Shown in pieces: positions 1-7,630 of a stretch of 25,087 bases of DNA; within the stretch, counting starts at the first letter, position 1; each line of letters begins with the position of its first letter. The DNA lies in contig QILX01000011.1 in NCBI GenBank assembly GCA_003232175.1, positions 1-25,087 of the forward strand. The letters run 5' to 3'. A program made the position numbers and the translations under genes. The DNA is from Hyphomicrobiales bacterium. GTDB lineage: Bacteria; Pseudomonadota; Alphaproteobacteria; Rhizobiales; SZUA-8. The notes beneath the pieces are model-generated. The model saw nothing but the letters and a program-made list of their open reading frames with translations. It made no database searches and was not told the origin of the DNA.

Positions 1-1194
1 CATCGGCGCCCACATCAGTCTTGCCAAGGGTGGCGCGCTCGTTGGTGACGCTGGCGTCGTTGACCCTCAGCGCGCCGGCTTTCACATGACGTCGGGCTTC
101 GCCGTTGGAGGCTGTCAGTCCCACCAGAGTGGCGGCCGCCAACACACCGATCCCGGACTGAAGGTCACCGTTGGCGATTTCGACTGTTGGCAGGCTGTCG
201 CCTTGGCCACCCTCATCGAAGGTGCGTCGTGCCGTTTCCGCAGCCTCCTCGGCGGCTTTGCGGCCATGGACCAGTGCGGTGGCCTCGGTCGCCAGCGCGA
301 TTTTCGAGCTGTTGATTTCAGCCCCTTCAAGGGCGGCGAGCCGGTCGATTTCACGCAATTCGATGGTGGTGAAGAGCTTGAGGAAACGCCCGACATCAGC
401 GTCTTCGGTGTTGCGCCAGAACTGCCAGTACTCGTAGGGGCTGCACATATCGGCGTTGAGCCACACAGCGCCCGCCGCAGTCTTGCCCATTTTGGCGCCC
501 GACGCGGTGGTGATCAGCGGCGTCGTCAAAAAAGCTCGGCCCCGTCCATGCGCCGTCCAAGGTCGATGCCGCTGACAATATTACCCCACTGGTCCGAGCC
601 GCCCATTTGCAAACTGCAGCCATGGCGGCGGTAAAGCTCAACGAAGTCATAAGCCTGGAGCACCATGTAGTTAAACTCCAGGAAACTCAGAGGCTGTTCG
701 CGGTCCAGCCTGAGCTTGACCGAATCCATGGTCAGCATGCGGTTGACTGAAAAATGGCGGCCGACATCGCGCAGGAAATCGACGTAGTTCAGATCCAGCA
801 GCCAATCGGCATTGTCATCCATGATGGCATCTTTGGGCCCGTCGCCAAATTGCAGGAATTTGGCGAAACTCGCCTTGATAGAGACCTTGTTGGCATCGAT
901 TTCCGCTCCCGTGCGGAGCTGTCTTGTATCGTCCTTGCCCGAGGGGTCGCCGACCCTGGTGGTGCCGCCGCCCATCAGGGCGATGGGCCGGTGGCCATGG
1001 ACCTGAAACCAGTGCAGCATCATGATCGATACCAGATTGCCGACATGAAGGCTGGGGGCGGTGCAGTCGTAACCGACATAACAGGTCACTGTCTCGCGGG
1101 CGAGACGCGCATCGAGGCCCGCAAGGTCCGAACACTGGTGGACAAACCCGCGCGCGTGCATTTCGGTTAGGAAATCGGATTTGTCCGTTGTCAT
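1..1194 (-). CDS. tyrS: Tyrosyl-tRNA synthetase, frameshifted, C-terminus cut by window edge
   Basis: Class I aminoacyl-tRNA synthetase that activates tyrosine with ATP and charges tRNA-Tyr in the cytoplasm. The HIGH-type signature is PSLHVGNL (residues 48–55), followed by GGSDQWGNIVSGIDLGRRM. A KMSKS-type KMGKT motif and a C-terminal S4 RNA-binding segment (SNGEARRHVKAGALRVND) are read in another frame. The start at 1194 has GGAG about 8 nt upstream; in-frame codons further upstream have no family similarity. Reading is open to DGAELF and then meets TGA at the T6 run (528–533, A6 on the plus strand). One frame over, the protein continues as LTTPLITTASGAKMGKT to the window edge without another break. 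The family has one residue between ELF and LTTPL, so about 4 bp appear to be missing. Roughly 20 C-terminal residues lie beyond the window. The identity is secure; whether the frameshift is real is not. Confidence 0.93.
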
Positions 1195-1342
1195 GGGTGG
1201 CGCTCCGCCGGTTGCCGTTGATACTTTTGTGGGCCGAGCGTTACGACCAAAGCGCCTGTGGCGCAACAAATCCACGCCAGGAAGGTTTTTTATTGTCAAT
1301 TCGGTGCCGACCTTGAGAGTCTTTGCATTGTAATCGGCACCA

Positions 1343-1408
1343 GCCCGCTCCCCCACCCGGCCACCCCCCAGGATATGATCAAAGGGGTGGCCGGGTGGGG
1401 GAGCGGGC
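1343..1408. repeat. Perfect 25-bp inverted repeat with 16-nt loop between tyrS and anmK
   Basis: Bases 1343–1367 are the exact reverse complement of 1384–1408. The arms are very GC-rich (left arm begins GCCCGCTCCCCCACC), and the 16-nt AT-richer loop contains GATATGATC. The element sits in the divergent intergenic space, 149 bp from the tyrS start and 44 bp from the anmK start. Neither flank has a T tract, so it is not a standard intrinsic terminator in either direction. It could be an mRNA leader hairpin, a REP-like palindrome or a fold-back assembly artefact. Confidence 0.9.
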
Positions 1409-1451
1409 CGGGGCCGACTACCGCCACCGGCAAATAATGTTAGGCTGACCC

Positions 1452-2564
1452 ATGAGCAAAGTCAGATGGGCCATCGGGTTGATGAGCGGCACTTCGCTCG
1501 ACGGCATTGATGCGGCGTTGATTGAAACCGACGGGCGCAACATCATCGCCGCCGGTCCGGTGCGCCATCTGGCCTACAGCGCCGGCTTTCGCGCTGAACT
1601 GCGCCAGTGCCTCGATATTGCAAGGGCCCACCGCTCACCCGCCCGCATCAGCGGTGATCTGGCGCAGACCGCACGCCGGCTTTCGGTGCTTCACGCCGAA
1701 TGTGTTCGCGACCTTCTGGCCGATGCCAGCCTTCCGGCGTCCGAGATCGCCGCCATCGGATTTCATGGCCAGACGGTGCTGCACCGCCCGGATGACGGGG
1801 TGACGGTGCAGATCGGGGAGGGCGACTGGCTGGCGGCAGAACTGGGCATGCCGGTCGTTGGTCAATTCCGTGCCGCAGATGTCGCCGCCGGAGGCCAGGG
1901 CGCGCCGTTTGCCCCGGCCTATCATCGCGCCCTTGTCGCCGCATTGCCTGGTCCGGCGGCGGAGCCTGTCGTGGTGGTCAATATTGGCGGGGTGTCCAAT
2001 GTCACCTTTATCCACGGCGACGCCGACCCGATCGCATTTGACAGTGGTCCGGGCAATGCGCTTCTGGATGACTGGGTGGCGGCAAAAACCGACAGGGTGT
2101 TTGACGAGGACGGAGCGTTCGCCCGCACCGGCCAGATCGATGGCGCGGCCCTGGCGGTGCTGATGGCCAATGAATATCTCGCCAAACCACCGCCTAAATC
2201 TCTGGACCGGAACGATTTTTCATGTGAGCCGGTGACGGATTTGAGCCTAGAGGATGGGGCTGCGACCCTGACGGCATTTACCGCCGAAGTCGTCGCTGTG
2301 TCGGCGCGTCATTTTCCCACGCCCCCCGGCCAATGGATTATCTGCGGCGGTGGCCGGCACAACCGAACCCTCATGGAGGAGCTTGCGCGCCGAATACCAC
2401 AGAAAGTGGCGCGGGCTGAAGATTTTGGCTGGCGCGGAGATGATATTGAAGCCGAAGCCTTTGGTTATCTGGCCATCAGGAGCCTTGACGGGTTGCCGCT
2501 ATCCTGGCCAACAACAACCGGCGTGCCGCGTCCGATGCCCGGCGGAATTCTCCATCTGCCTTAA
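1452..2564 (+). CDS. anmK: Anhydro-N-acetylmuramic acid kinase
   Basis: Phosphorylates and hydrolyses 1,6-anhydro-MurNAc to MurNAc-6-phosphate in cytoplasmic peptidoglycan recycling. The 370-residue length is normal. Family motifs appear in order: GLMSGTSLDGID (9–20), GQGAPFAPAYH, NIGGVSNVTF, FDSGPGNALLDDW, CGGGRHN and EAEAFGYLA. The first five belong to the ASKHA-type ATP- and sugar-binding core. The ATG at 1452 follows TTAGGCTGACCC, a weak ribosome-binding site, and the family consensus begins immediately. The gene is divergent from tyrS and convergent with the hydrolase 34 bp downstream, with a terminator-like hairpin between. No MurNAc-6-P etherase (murQ) or AmpG is present in this window, so the rest of the recycling route cannot be judged. 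Confidence 0.96.
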   Translation: MSKVRWAIGLMSGTSLDGIDAALIETDGRNIIAAGPVRHLAYSAGFRAELRQCLDIARAHRSPARISGDLAQTARRLSVLHAECVRDLLADASLPASEIAAIGFHGQTVLHRPDDGVTVQIGEGDWLAAELGMPVVGQFRAADVAAGGQGAPFAPAYHRALVAALPGPAAEPVVVVNIGGVSNVTFIHGDADPIAFDSGPGNALLDDWVAAKTDRVFDEDGAFARTGQIDGAALAVLMANEYLAKPPPKSLDRNDFSCEPVTDLSLEDGAATLTAFTAEVVAVSARHFPTPPGQWIICGGGRHNRTLMEELARRIPQKVARAEDFGWRGDDIEAEAFGYLAIRSLDGLPLSWPTTTGVPRPMPGGILHLP

Positions 2565-2565
2565 A

Positions 2566-2583
2566 ACCGGGGCCGGTCTTTTT
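2566..2583 (+). terminator. Short intrinsic terminator after anmK
   Basis: Immediately after the anmK TAA, ACCG pairs with CGGT around GGGC, followed by a T5 run (2579–2583). The stem is short but GC-rich and correctly placed in the 34-bp gap between converging genes. Confidence 0.5.
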
Positions 2584-2598
2584 CAGTTTGGTGCGGGC

Positions 2599-3264
2599 TC
2601 AGGCGCCCCCGTCTTTGAGTGCCGCGGGCGCGAGGCGCTGGTCCAGATAGCAGTCAATATTGGTCATCAGTTCGTCGACGTGGTTTTCGAAAAAATGGTT
2701 GGCGCCGGGTATCACCTGGTGGTCGATGACGATACCCTTTTGGGTTTTTAGCCGATCGACGAGCTTGTCAACCTCGTCGGGGCGGACCACGGCGTCGTCT
2801 GAACCGTTGATCATCAATCCGGACGACGGGCACGGGGCCAGGAAGCTGAAATCATAAAGGCTTGCGGGCGGCGCAACGGATATGAACCCCTCAACCTCGG
2901 GCCGGCGCATGAGCAGCTGCATGCCGATCCAGGCGCCGAACGAGACACCGGCGACCCAGCAGGCGCGGCTCTCATTGTTGATGCGCTGGGCCCAGTCCAG
3001 CGCTGTTGCCGCATCGGCCAGCTCGCCCTGTCCGGAGTCAAATGCGCCCTGACTGCGACCGACACCGCGAAAATTCAATCGCAATACCGAAAACCCGCGG
3101 GCCACGAACGAATAATAAAGCTGGTAGACGATGGGGTTGTTCATCGTGCCGCCAAATTGCGGATGGGGGTGTAAAATCAATGCTACAGGTGCATTCAGCC
3201 CTTCGTCGTGATGATACCGTCCCTCCAGCCGACCGGCGGCACCATTAAAAATGACTTCAGGCAT
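2599..3264 (-). CDS. Alpha/beta hydrolase (COG2945-type)
   Basis: A 221-residue single-domain alpha/beta hydrolase. The family block HPHPQFGGTMNNP (about 32–44) and the LRLNFRGVGRSQG oxyanion-side loop (61–73) are clear. The nucleophile elbow is GVSFGAW with Ser108. An acidic residue in NGSDD (Asp156/157) and His190 in GANHFF complete the expected triad. There is no signal peptide, so it should be cytoplasmic. The substrate is unknown; relatives are annotated only as putative esterases or hydrolases. The ATG at 3264 fits the start of the family alignment. The gene is divergent from iscR, and the palindromic operator at 3330–3364 is only about 65 bp upstream of its start, so it could share control with the suf operon. 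That last point is inference. Confidence 0.9.
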   Translation of the reverse strand: MPEVIFNGAAGRLEGRYHHDEGLNAPVALILHPHPQFGGTMNNPIVYQLYYSFVARGFSVLRLNFRGVGRSQGAFDSGQGELADAATALDWAQRINNESRACWVAGVSFGAWIGMQLLMRRPEVEGFISVAPPASLYDFSFLAPCPSSGLMINGSDDAVVRPDEVDKLVDRLKTQKGIVIDHQVIPGANHFFENHVDELMTNIDCYLDQRLAPAALKDGGA

Positions 3265-3329
3265 ATGAAATTTTACTCCGTTTCAGGTATTGGCGAGAAA
3301 AAAGCCGGTTGCAATGCAAAACTGGCCAA

Positions 3330-3364
3330 ATATAATTCTTGACTGATATGATCAGGAATTATAT
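3330..3364 (+). promoter_or_regulatory. Palindromic operator overlapping the iscR-suf promoter
   Basis: ATATAATTC (3330–3338) and its exact complement GAATTATAT (3356–3364) flank a partly symmetric core with TGA (3340–3342) and TCA (3352–3354). Inside it, TTGACT (3339–3344) is a good -35 element. TATATT (3360–3365) or TATTGA (3362–3367) could serve as the -10. An operator overlapping the promoter of an Rrf2-family gene suggests autorepression by the IscR-like protein encoded downstream. The promoter lies about 165 bp before the iscR ATG, leaving a long leader. Confidence 0.75.
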
Positions 3365-3531
3365 TGAAAGCCTAAACCTTGGAATGGTTCAAAAAAACGC
3401 TTCGAAGCCGATAACATTTGCAAGCGGTTCATATCATATGTCGTCGGTAGGAATGCAAGTGCATTGGTCGGTCAAGGTCAAAAAATTCTGATTGCAAATC
3501 CAAATCGACAAAGATTTGAGGAGCAGCGGCT

Positions 3532-4086
3532 ATGAAACTTTCCAGCAAAGGGCGCTATGCGGCGATGGCGATGGTCGAACTTGCACGGCAAAGCACCGAT
3601 AGCGCTGGCGGGCGTTCCATCAGCCTGGGGCGGATTGCCGAAAGTCAGGGGCTTTCGCTCGCCTATCTGGAACAATTGTTCAACAAATTGCGGCGCGCCG
3701 GCCTGGTTCAGGCGACTCGCGGTCCTGGTGGCGGCTACCGGTTGGCGGTGGCAGCTGACCGTATCCGCCTTTCCGACGTCATGTTCGCTGTCGACGAGCC
3801 GGTGCGCACCAACGCTTGCCCGGACGGCTCCGGTCGGGGCTGCCGGGGGCAGGGGCAATGTGATTGCCATGATGTGTGGAATGCGCTGGGCGCCCATATC
3901 TTATCCTTTCTCGGGGCCGTCACCCTGGCCGACATCATTCAGGGCCGGTCCCATGAATTTGTCGCCCCCGGGTTGGGCTGCAAGGCGATCTGCGCCGAAG
4001 ACTGGGATTTGGCGGTGCGAGAAGAGGCAGACCAGGTCAGGCCGTCAGTCAATGTCAACCTCGCGCGCCTTGCGGCTCGGAGGTAA
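3532..4086 (+). CDS. iscR: IscR-like Rrf2-family [Fe-S] transcriptional regulator
   Basis: Senses iron-sulfur status and regulates cluster-assembly genes. The N-terminal winged helix starts MKLSSKGRYAAMAM and continues with the recognition-helix region GLSLAYLEQLFNKLRRAGLV (40–59) and the RGPGGGYRL wing (63–71). The cluster-binding region has Cys96, Cys104 and Cys110, plus CysHis at 112–113. This resembles the three-Cys/His pattern of E. coli IscR but with 7 rather than 5 residues between the first two cysteines. The tail is longer than in E. coli (184 against about 162 residues) and adds Cys150 and Cys154. GAGGAG 8 nt before the ATG sets the start. It is the first gene of the suf operon, 3 nt upstream of the desulfurase. 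An SufR- or RirA-like role is possible, but the motif set best fits IscR. Confidence 0.93.
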   Translation: MKLSSKGRYAAMAMVELARQSTDSAGGRSISLGRIAESQGLSLAYLEQLFNKLRRAGLVQATRGPGGGYRLAVAADRIRLSDVMFAVDEPVRTNACPDGSGRGCRGQGQCDCHDVWNALGAHILSFLGAVTLADIIQGRSHEFVAPGLGCKAICAEDWDLAVREEADQVRPSVNVNLARLAARR

Positions 4087-4089
4087 GGC

Positions 4090-5243
4090 ATGAGGACTTA
4101 TCTTGATCACAATGCCACAACCTCCTTGCGGCCCCAGGCGAAGGCGGCGCTGGAAACAGCGCTCACTGCCGGAAACCCCTCTTCGGTCCACCGCGAAGGG
4201 CAGCGGGCAAGAGCCATGGTCGAGGCAGCTCGCGGCCAGGTGGCGGCAGCGCTGGGCGTATCACAGGCGGAAATCAGTTTTGGCAGCGGCGCCACAGAGG
4301 CTGCCAATCATGCGGTCTTTGCCGCCGGCCGGCTGGGCCGCACCCGGGTGGTGCGCAGCGCTACCGAGCACGCCGCCGTCAACGCCGCGGCGCGCAATCA
4401 TGGCCGCGAAAATGAAATCTGCCCGGTCGATGGCCAGGGCAGAATCGATCTTGTTCGCCTTGAAGCGCTTCTTGGCGACCGGGGGGAGGAAACCCTTGTC
4501 GCGGTCATGGCGGCCAACAACGAAACCGGAGTGTTGCAGCCGATAAGCGATATCGTCACTCTGGCCCGCGCCGCTGGCGCCTGGGTGCTGGTCGACGCGG
4601 TGCAAATGATTGGGCGGCTGCCCTTTGATGCCGGCGAACTTGATATCGACATGGTTTCGCTTTCGGCCCACAAACTTGGCGGGCCCAAGGGAGTTGGCGC
4701 GCTTTATATTCGCGACGCCCTAAAAGCCGGCGCGATGATTTCAGGTGGTGGACAAGAACATGGCCGCAGGGGCGGTACCGAAAATGTTGCCGGGGTTGCC
4801 GGTTTTGGCGCCGCGGTGGAGGCCGCTATTCAGACCCGAGACGAGGAGGCGGCGCGGCAGCGCATCTTGCGCGATCGCCTTGAGGCGACGCTTCGTTCGC
4901 TCGCGCCGGACGTAGTTATTTTTGGCGAAAAAACCGATCGCCTGCCCAATACATGTGCTTTCTCCATCCCCGGTCGGCGGGCCGAAACCCTGGTGATCGC
5001 CCTTGACCTTGAGGGCGTGGCAGTTCGGGTTCGGCCTGCTCCTCGGGCAAGACCGGGGCTGGCCATGTACTCAGCGCCATGGGGGTGGACACTGAAACCG
5101 CCATGGGCGCCATTCGCGTCAGCGTGGGGTGGACGAGCACCGACGACGATATCGATCATTTTGGACAGGCATTGGCAAATGTCCTGGGACAGCCGAGCAG
5201 GGCCCCCACTGGGGTTGCCGGCGATTTGCAGTTAAGCGTTTAG
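4090..5243 (+). CDS. iscS: Class I cysteine desulfurase (IscS/NifS type), frameshifted near the active-site Cys
   Basis: PLP enzyme that removes sulfur from cysteine and passes it as persulfide to the SUF scaffold. Visible features are YLDHNATT (4–11), GATEAANHA (68–76), the PLP-stacking His94 in TEH, and Schiff-base Lys195 in SAHKLGGPKG. The frame runs to GVAV (codons ending about 5024) and then shifts. The next frame reads SGSACSSGKTGAGHVLSAMG and continues to the TAG at 5241–5243, with the catalytic Cys at about residue 318. The family has SSGSAC after the valine, so about 4 bp seem to be missing, plausibly one copy of a CAGT repeat at 5021–5024. As printed, the unshifted frame ends at 5235 and lacks the catalytic cysteine. 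With 4 bp restored the protein is 385 residues. It is the second gene of the suf operon, 13 bp before sufB. Confidence 0.9.
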
Positions 5244-5256
5244 GGAAAGGGACCCC

Positions 5257-6729
5257 ATGGCGGCGGTCAAGGAAACCATCGATCAGGTCAAAGGCATTGA
5301 TCTGGACAAATACAAATACGGCTTTGTCACAAATATCGGCAGCGAAAAGGCCCCAAAGGGCCTGAACACGGACATCGTGCGCTACATCTCGGCCAAGAAG
5401 GACGAGCCGGAATGGATGCTCGAATGGCGTCTGGACGCTTACGAGCGCTGGCTGACCATGGAGGAACCCGACTGGGCCAAGGTCAACTACCCCAAAATCG
5501 ATTTCAACGATCTTTATTATTACTCCGAGCCAAAATCGGATTCCGACGGCCCCAAGAGCCTGGACGAGGTCGATCCCGAGCTGCTTCGGACTTACGAGAA
5601 GCTTGGTATTCCGATAAAAGAGCAGGCGGTCCTGGCCGGGGTTCAGGGCGCACGGGTGGCGGTCGATCTGGTGTTCGATTCGGTCTCGGTGGTCACCACC
5701 TTCAAGGCCGAGCTGGCCAAGGCCGGGGTGATTTTCTGCCCCATGTCCGAAGCGGTGCGCGAGCATCCCGAACTGATACGCAAATATCTGGGCTCCGTGG
5801 TGCCCAAATCGGACAATTTTTATGCCGCCCTCAACTCCGCCGTGTTCTCCGACGGCAGTTTTGTCTACATCCCCCCCGGGGTGCGCTGCCCGATGGAGCT
5901 TTCGACCTATTTCCGTATCAACGAGCCCAATACCGGCCAGTTCGAGCGCACTCTGATCATCGCCGACAAGGGTTCGTTTGTGAGCTATCTGGAGGGCTGC
6001 ACCGCGCCGATGCGCGATGAAAACCAGCTTCATGCCGCCGTGGTCGAGCTCATCACCCATGAAGATGCGGAAATCAAATATTCCACCGTGCAGAACTGGT
6101 ACCCCGGCGATTCTGAGGGCAAGGGCGGTATCTTCAATTTTGTCACCAAGCGCGGCGACTGCCGTGGCGACAATTCGAAAATTTCCTGGACGCAAGTCGA
6201 GACCGGCTCGGCGATCACCTGGAAATATCCCTCCTGCATCCTGAGGGGCGATAATTCGCGCGGCGAGTTCTACTCCATCGCCATCTCCAACGGCCGCCAG
6301 CAGATCGACAGCGGCACCAAGATGATTCACTTGGGAAAAAACACCTCAAGCCGCATCATTTCCAAGGGCATCTCGGCGGGCAAATCGTCCAACACCTATC
6401 GCGGCCTGGTTTCCGCCCATCGTAAAGCGACCGGCGCGCGTAATTTCACCCAGTGCGATTCGCTCCTCATCGGTGACCAGTGTTCGGCCCATACCGTGCC
6501 TTACATCGAGGCCAATACCCCGAGTGCCCAGTTCGAGCATGAAGCCACGACGTCGAAAATCTCCGACGACCAGCTTTTCTACTGCACCTCGCGCGGGCTT
6601 GGCGAAGAGGAGGCCGTGGCGCTGATCGTGAACGGCTTCTGCAAGGAGGTGTTGCAGAAACTGCCGATGGAATTTGCCGTAGAGGCGCAAAGCCTCGTCG
6701 GCATCAGCCTTGAGGGGAGCGTCGGGTAA
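5257..6729 (+). CDS. sufB: Fe-S cluster assembly scaffold SufB
   Basis: Scaffold subunit of the SufBC2D complex, where Fe-S clusters are built in the cytoplasm. The 490-residue length is typical. Hallmarks are the N-terminal DKYKYGF segment, PPGVRCPMELSTYFRIN, SYLEGCTAP (the cysteine of the sulfur-acceptor path), the beta-helix core with YSTVQNWYPGD and TKRG, SQ-type NTYRGLV, the NFTQCDSLLIG cysteine, and the C-terminal FYCTSRGL and LVGISLEGSVG. The start at 5257 has GGGAAAGGGA just upstream. It follows the desulfurase by 13 bp. No disruption is seen. The 403-codon frame on the opposite strand (5119–6330) is a coding shadow. Confidence 0.98.
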   Translation: MAAVKETIDQVKGIDLDKYKYGFVTNIGSEKAPKGLNTDIVRYISAKKDEPEWMLEWRLDAYERWLTMEEPDWAKVNYPKIDFNDLYYYSEPKSDSDGPKSLDEVDPELLRTYEKLGIPIKEQAVLAGVQGARVAVDLVFDSVSVVTTFKAELAKAGVIFCPMSEAVREHPELIRKYLGSVVPKSDNFYAALNSAVFSDGSFVYIPPGVRCPMELSTYFRINEPNTGQFERTLIIADKGSFVSYLEGCTAPMRDENQLHAAVVELITHEDAEIKYSTVQNWYPGDSEGKGGIFNFVTKRGDCRGDNSKISWTQVETGSAITWKYPSCILRGDNSRGEFYSIAISNGRQQIDSGTKMIHLGKNTSSRIISKGISAGKSSNTYRGLVSAHRKATGARNFTQCDSLLIGDQCSAHTVPYIEANTPSAQFEHEATTSKISDDQLFYCTSRGLGEEEAVALIVNGFCKEVLQKLPMEFAVEAQSLVGISLEGSVG

Positions 6730-6730
6730 T

Positions 6731-6835
6731 ATGACGGCCAAACCATCTGGCGCCTCGCGCAAGACCGTAGATTTGGGGAGGGCTTCAACTGCCCCTTGGA
6801 TTGTTATGACGGAGAGATCGGCAAGACATGAGTAG
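6731..6835 (+). CDS. Possible 34-residue protein between sufB and sufC
   Basis: An ATG one base after the sufB stop opens a 34-codon frame (MTAKPSGASRKTV…TERSARHE). It ends at TAG within the start of sufC (sufC ATG at 6828), giving an 8-base overlap. It fills the only sizeable gap in the operon and could couple translation of sufC to sufB. No family is recognised. The composition is unremarkable and slightly basic, with no membrane segment. There is no independent ribosome-binding site, so it would depend on re-initiation after sufB. It may simply be spacer. Confidence 0.3.
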   Translation: MTAKPSGASRKTVDLGRASTAPWIVMTERSARHE

Positions 6836-7601
6836 TGATTTTCTGAATATCGAAAACCTGGTGGTAGAGGTCGCGGGCAAGCCGATCATCAACGGCCTCA
6901 ACCTCACCATGGCCCCCGGCGAAGTGCATGCCATCATGGGGCCGAACGGGTCGGGCAAGTCGACGCTGTCTTACGCCCTGGCCGGACGTAACGGCTATGA
7001 AGTCACAGGCGGTTCGGTAACCTTTCTGGGGCGGGACCTCACACAGATGAGCCCCGATGAGCGGGCCGCCGCTGGCGTTTTTCTGGCGTTTCAATACCCC
7101 ATCGAAATCCCCGGTGTGGCGACGATGACGTTTCTGAAAGAAGCCATAAACGCCCAGCGCCGGGCGAGGGGGTTGGACGATCTGCCGACGCCGCAATTCA
7201 TGCGCCTGGTGCGCGAAAAAGCCAAGGCGTTGAAAGTTAGTGACGATATGCTCAAGCGGCCACTGAATGTCGGGTTTTCAGGTGGCGAGAAAAAGCGCAA
7301 CGAAATCCTGCAAATGGCGTTGCTGGAACCACGCCTGGGCGTGCTGGACGAGACAGATTCGGGGCTCGATATCGATGCCTTGAAGGTCGTGGCCGAAGGG
7401 GTGAACTCTTTACGCGCGGCCGATAGGTCTTTTCTGGTCATCACCCATTACCAGCGCCTGCTCGATCACATCGTGCCCGATTTTGTTCATGTGATGGCGG
7501 GGGGGAGGATCGTGCGCTCCGGCGACAAAAGTCTGGCGCTGGAGCTTGAACGCGAAGGTTATGCCGAATTTGAAACCGGTATGGGGCAGAGTGCTGCGTG
7601 A
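6828..7601 (+). CDS. sufC: Fe-S cluster assembly ATPase SufC
   Basis: ABC-type ATPase that drives conformational changes of SufB–SufD during cluster assembly; it is cytoplasmic and not a transporter. It has 257 residues, with Walker A GPNGSGKST (38–46), the Q loop in FLAFQYPIEIPGV, the signature FSGGEKKRNE (about 147), Walker B LGVLDETDSGLD (about 168) and the switch His in ITHYQRLL. The FSGGEKKR signature and the ETDSGLD form are diagnostic for SufC rather than transporter ATPases. The ATG at 6828 is preceded by GGAGAGA. It lies between sufB and sufD, as is usual. Confidence 0.98.
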   Translation: MSSDFLNIENLVVEVAGKPIINGLNLTMAPGEVHAIMGPNGSGKSTLSYALAGRNGYEVTGGSVTFLGRDLTQMSPDERAAAGVFLAFQYPIEIPGVATMTFLKEAINAQRRARGLDDLPTPQFMRLVREKAKALKVSDDMLKRPLNVGFSGGEKKRNEILQMALLEPRLGVLDETDSGLDIDALKVVAEGVNSLRAADRSFLVITHYQRLLDHIVPDFVHVMAGGRIVRSGDKSLALELEREGYAEFETGMGQSAA

Positions 7602-7630
7602 GCGGAAGTTAGGGAAGTGTTTGTAAGCTG

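Noticed and set aside
528..533. Reading the tyrS frameshift as a one-base homopolymer error
   Set aside because: Adding one T restores the frame but leaves the protein one residue short between ELF and LTTPL; a 4-bp loss fits the family better. A one-base error is not fully excluded.
5119..6330. A 403-codon open frame on the minus strand opposite sufB
   Set aside because: It lies antisense to an unmistakable sufB, has no recognisable domain, and is explained by high-GC codon bias.
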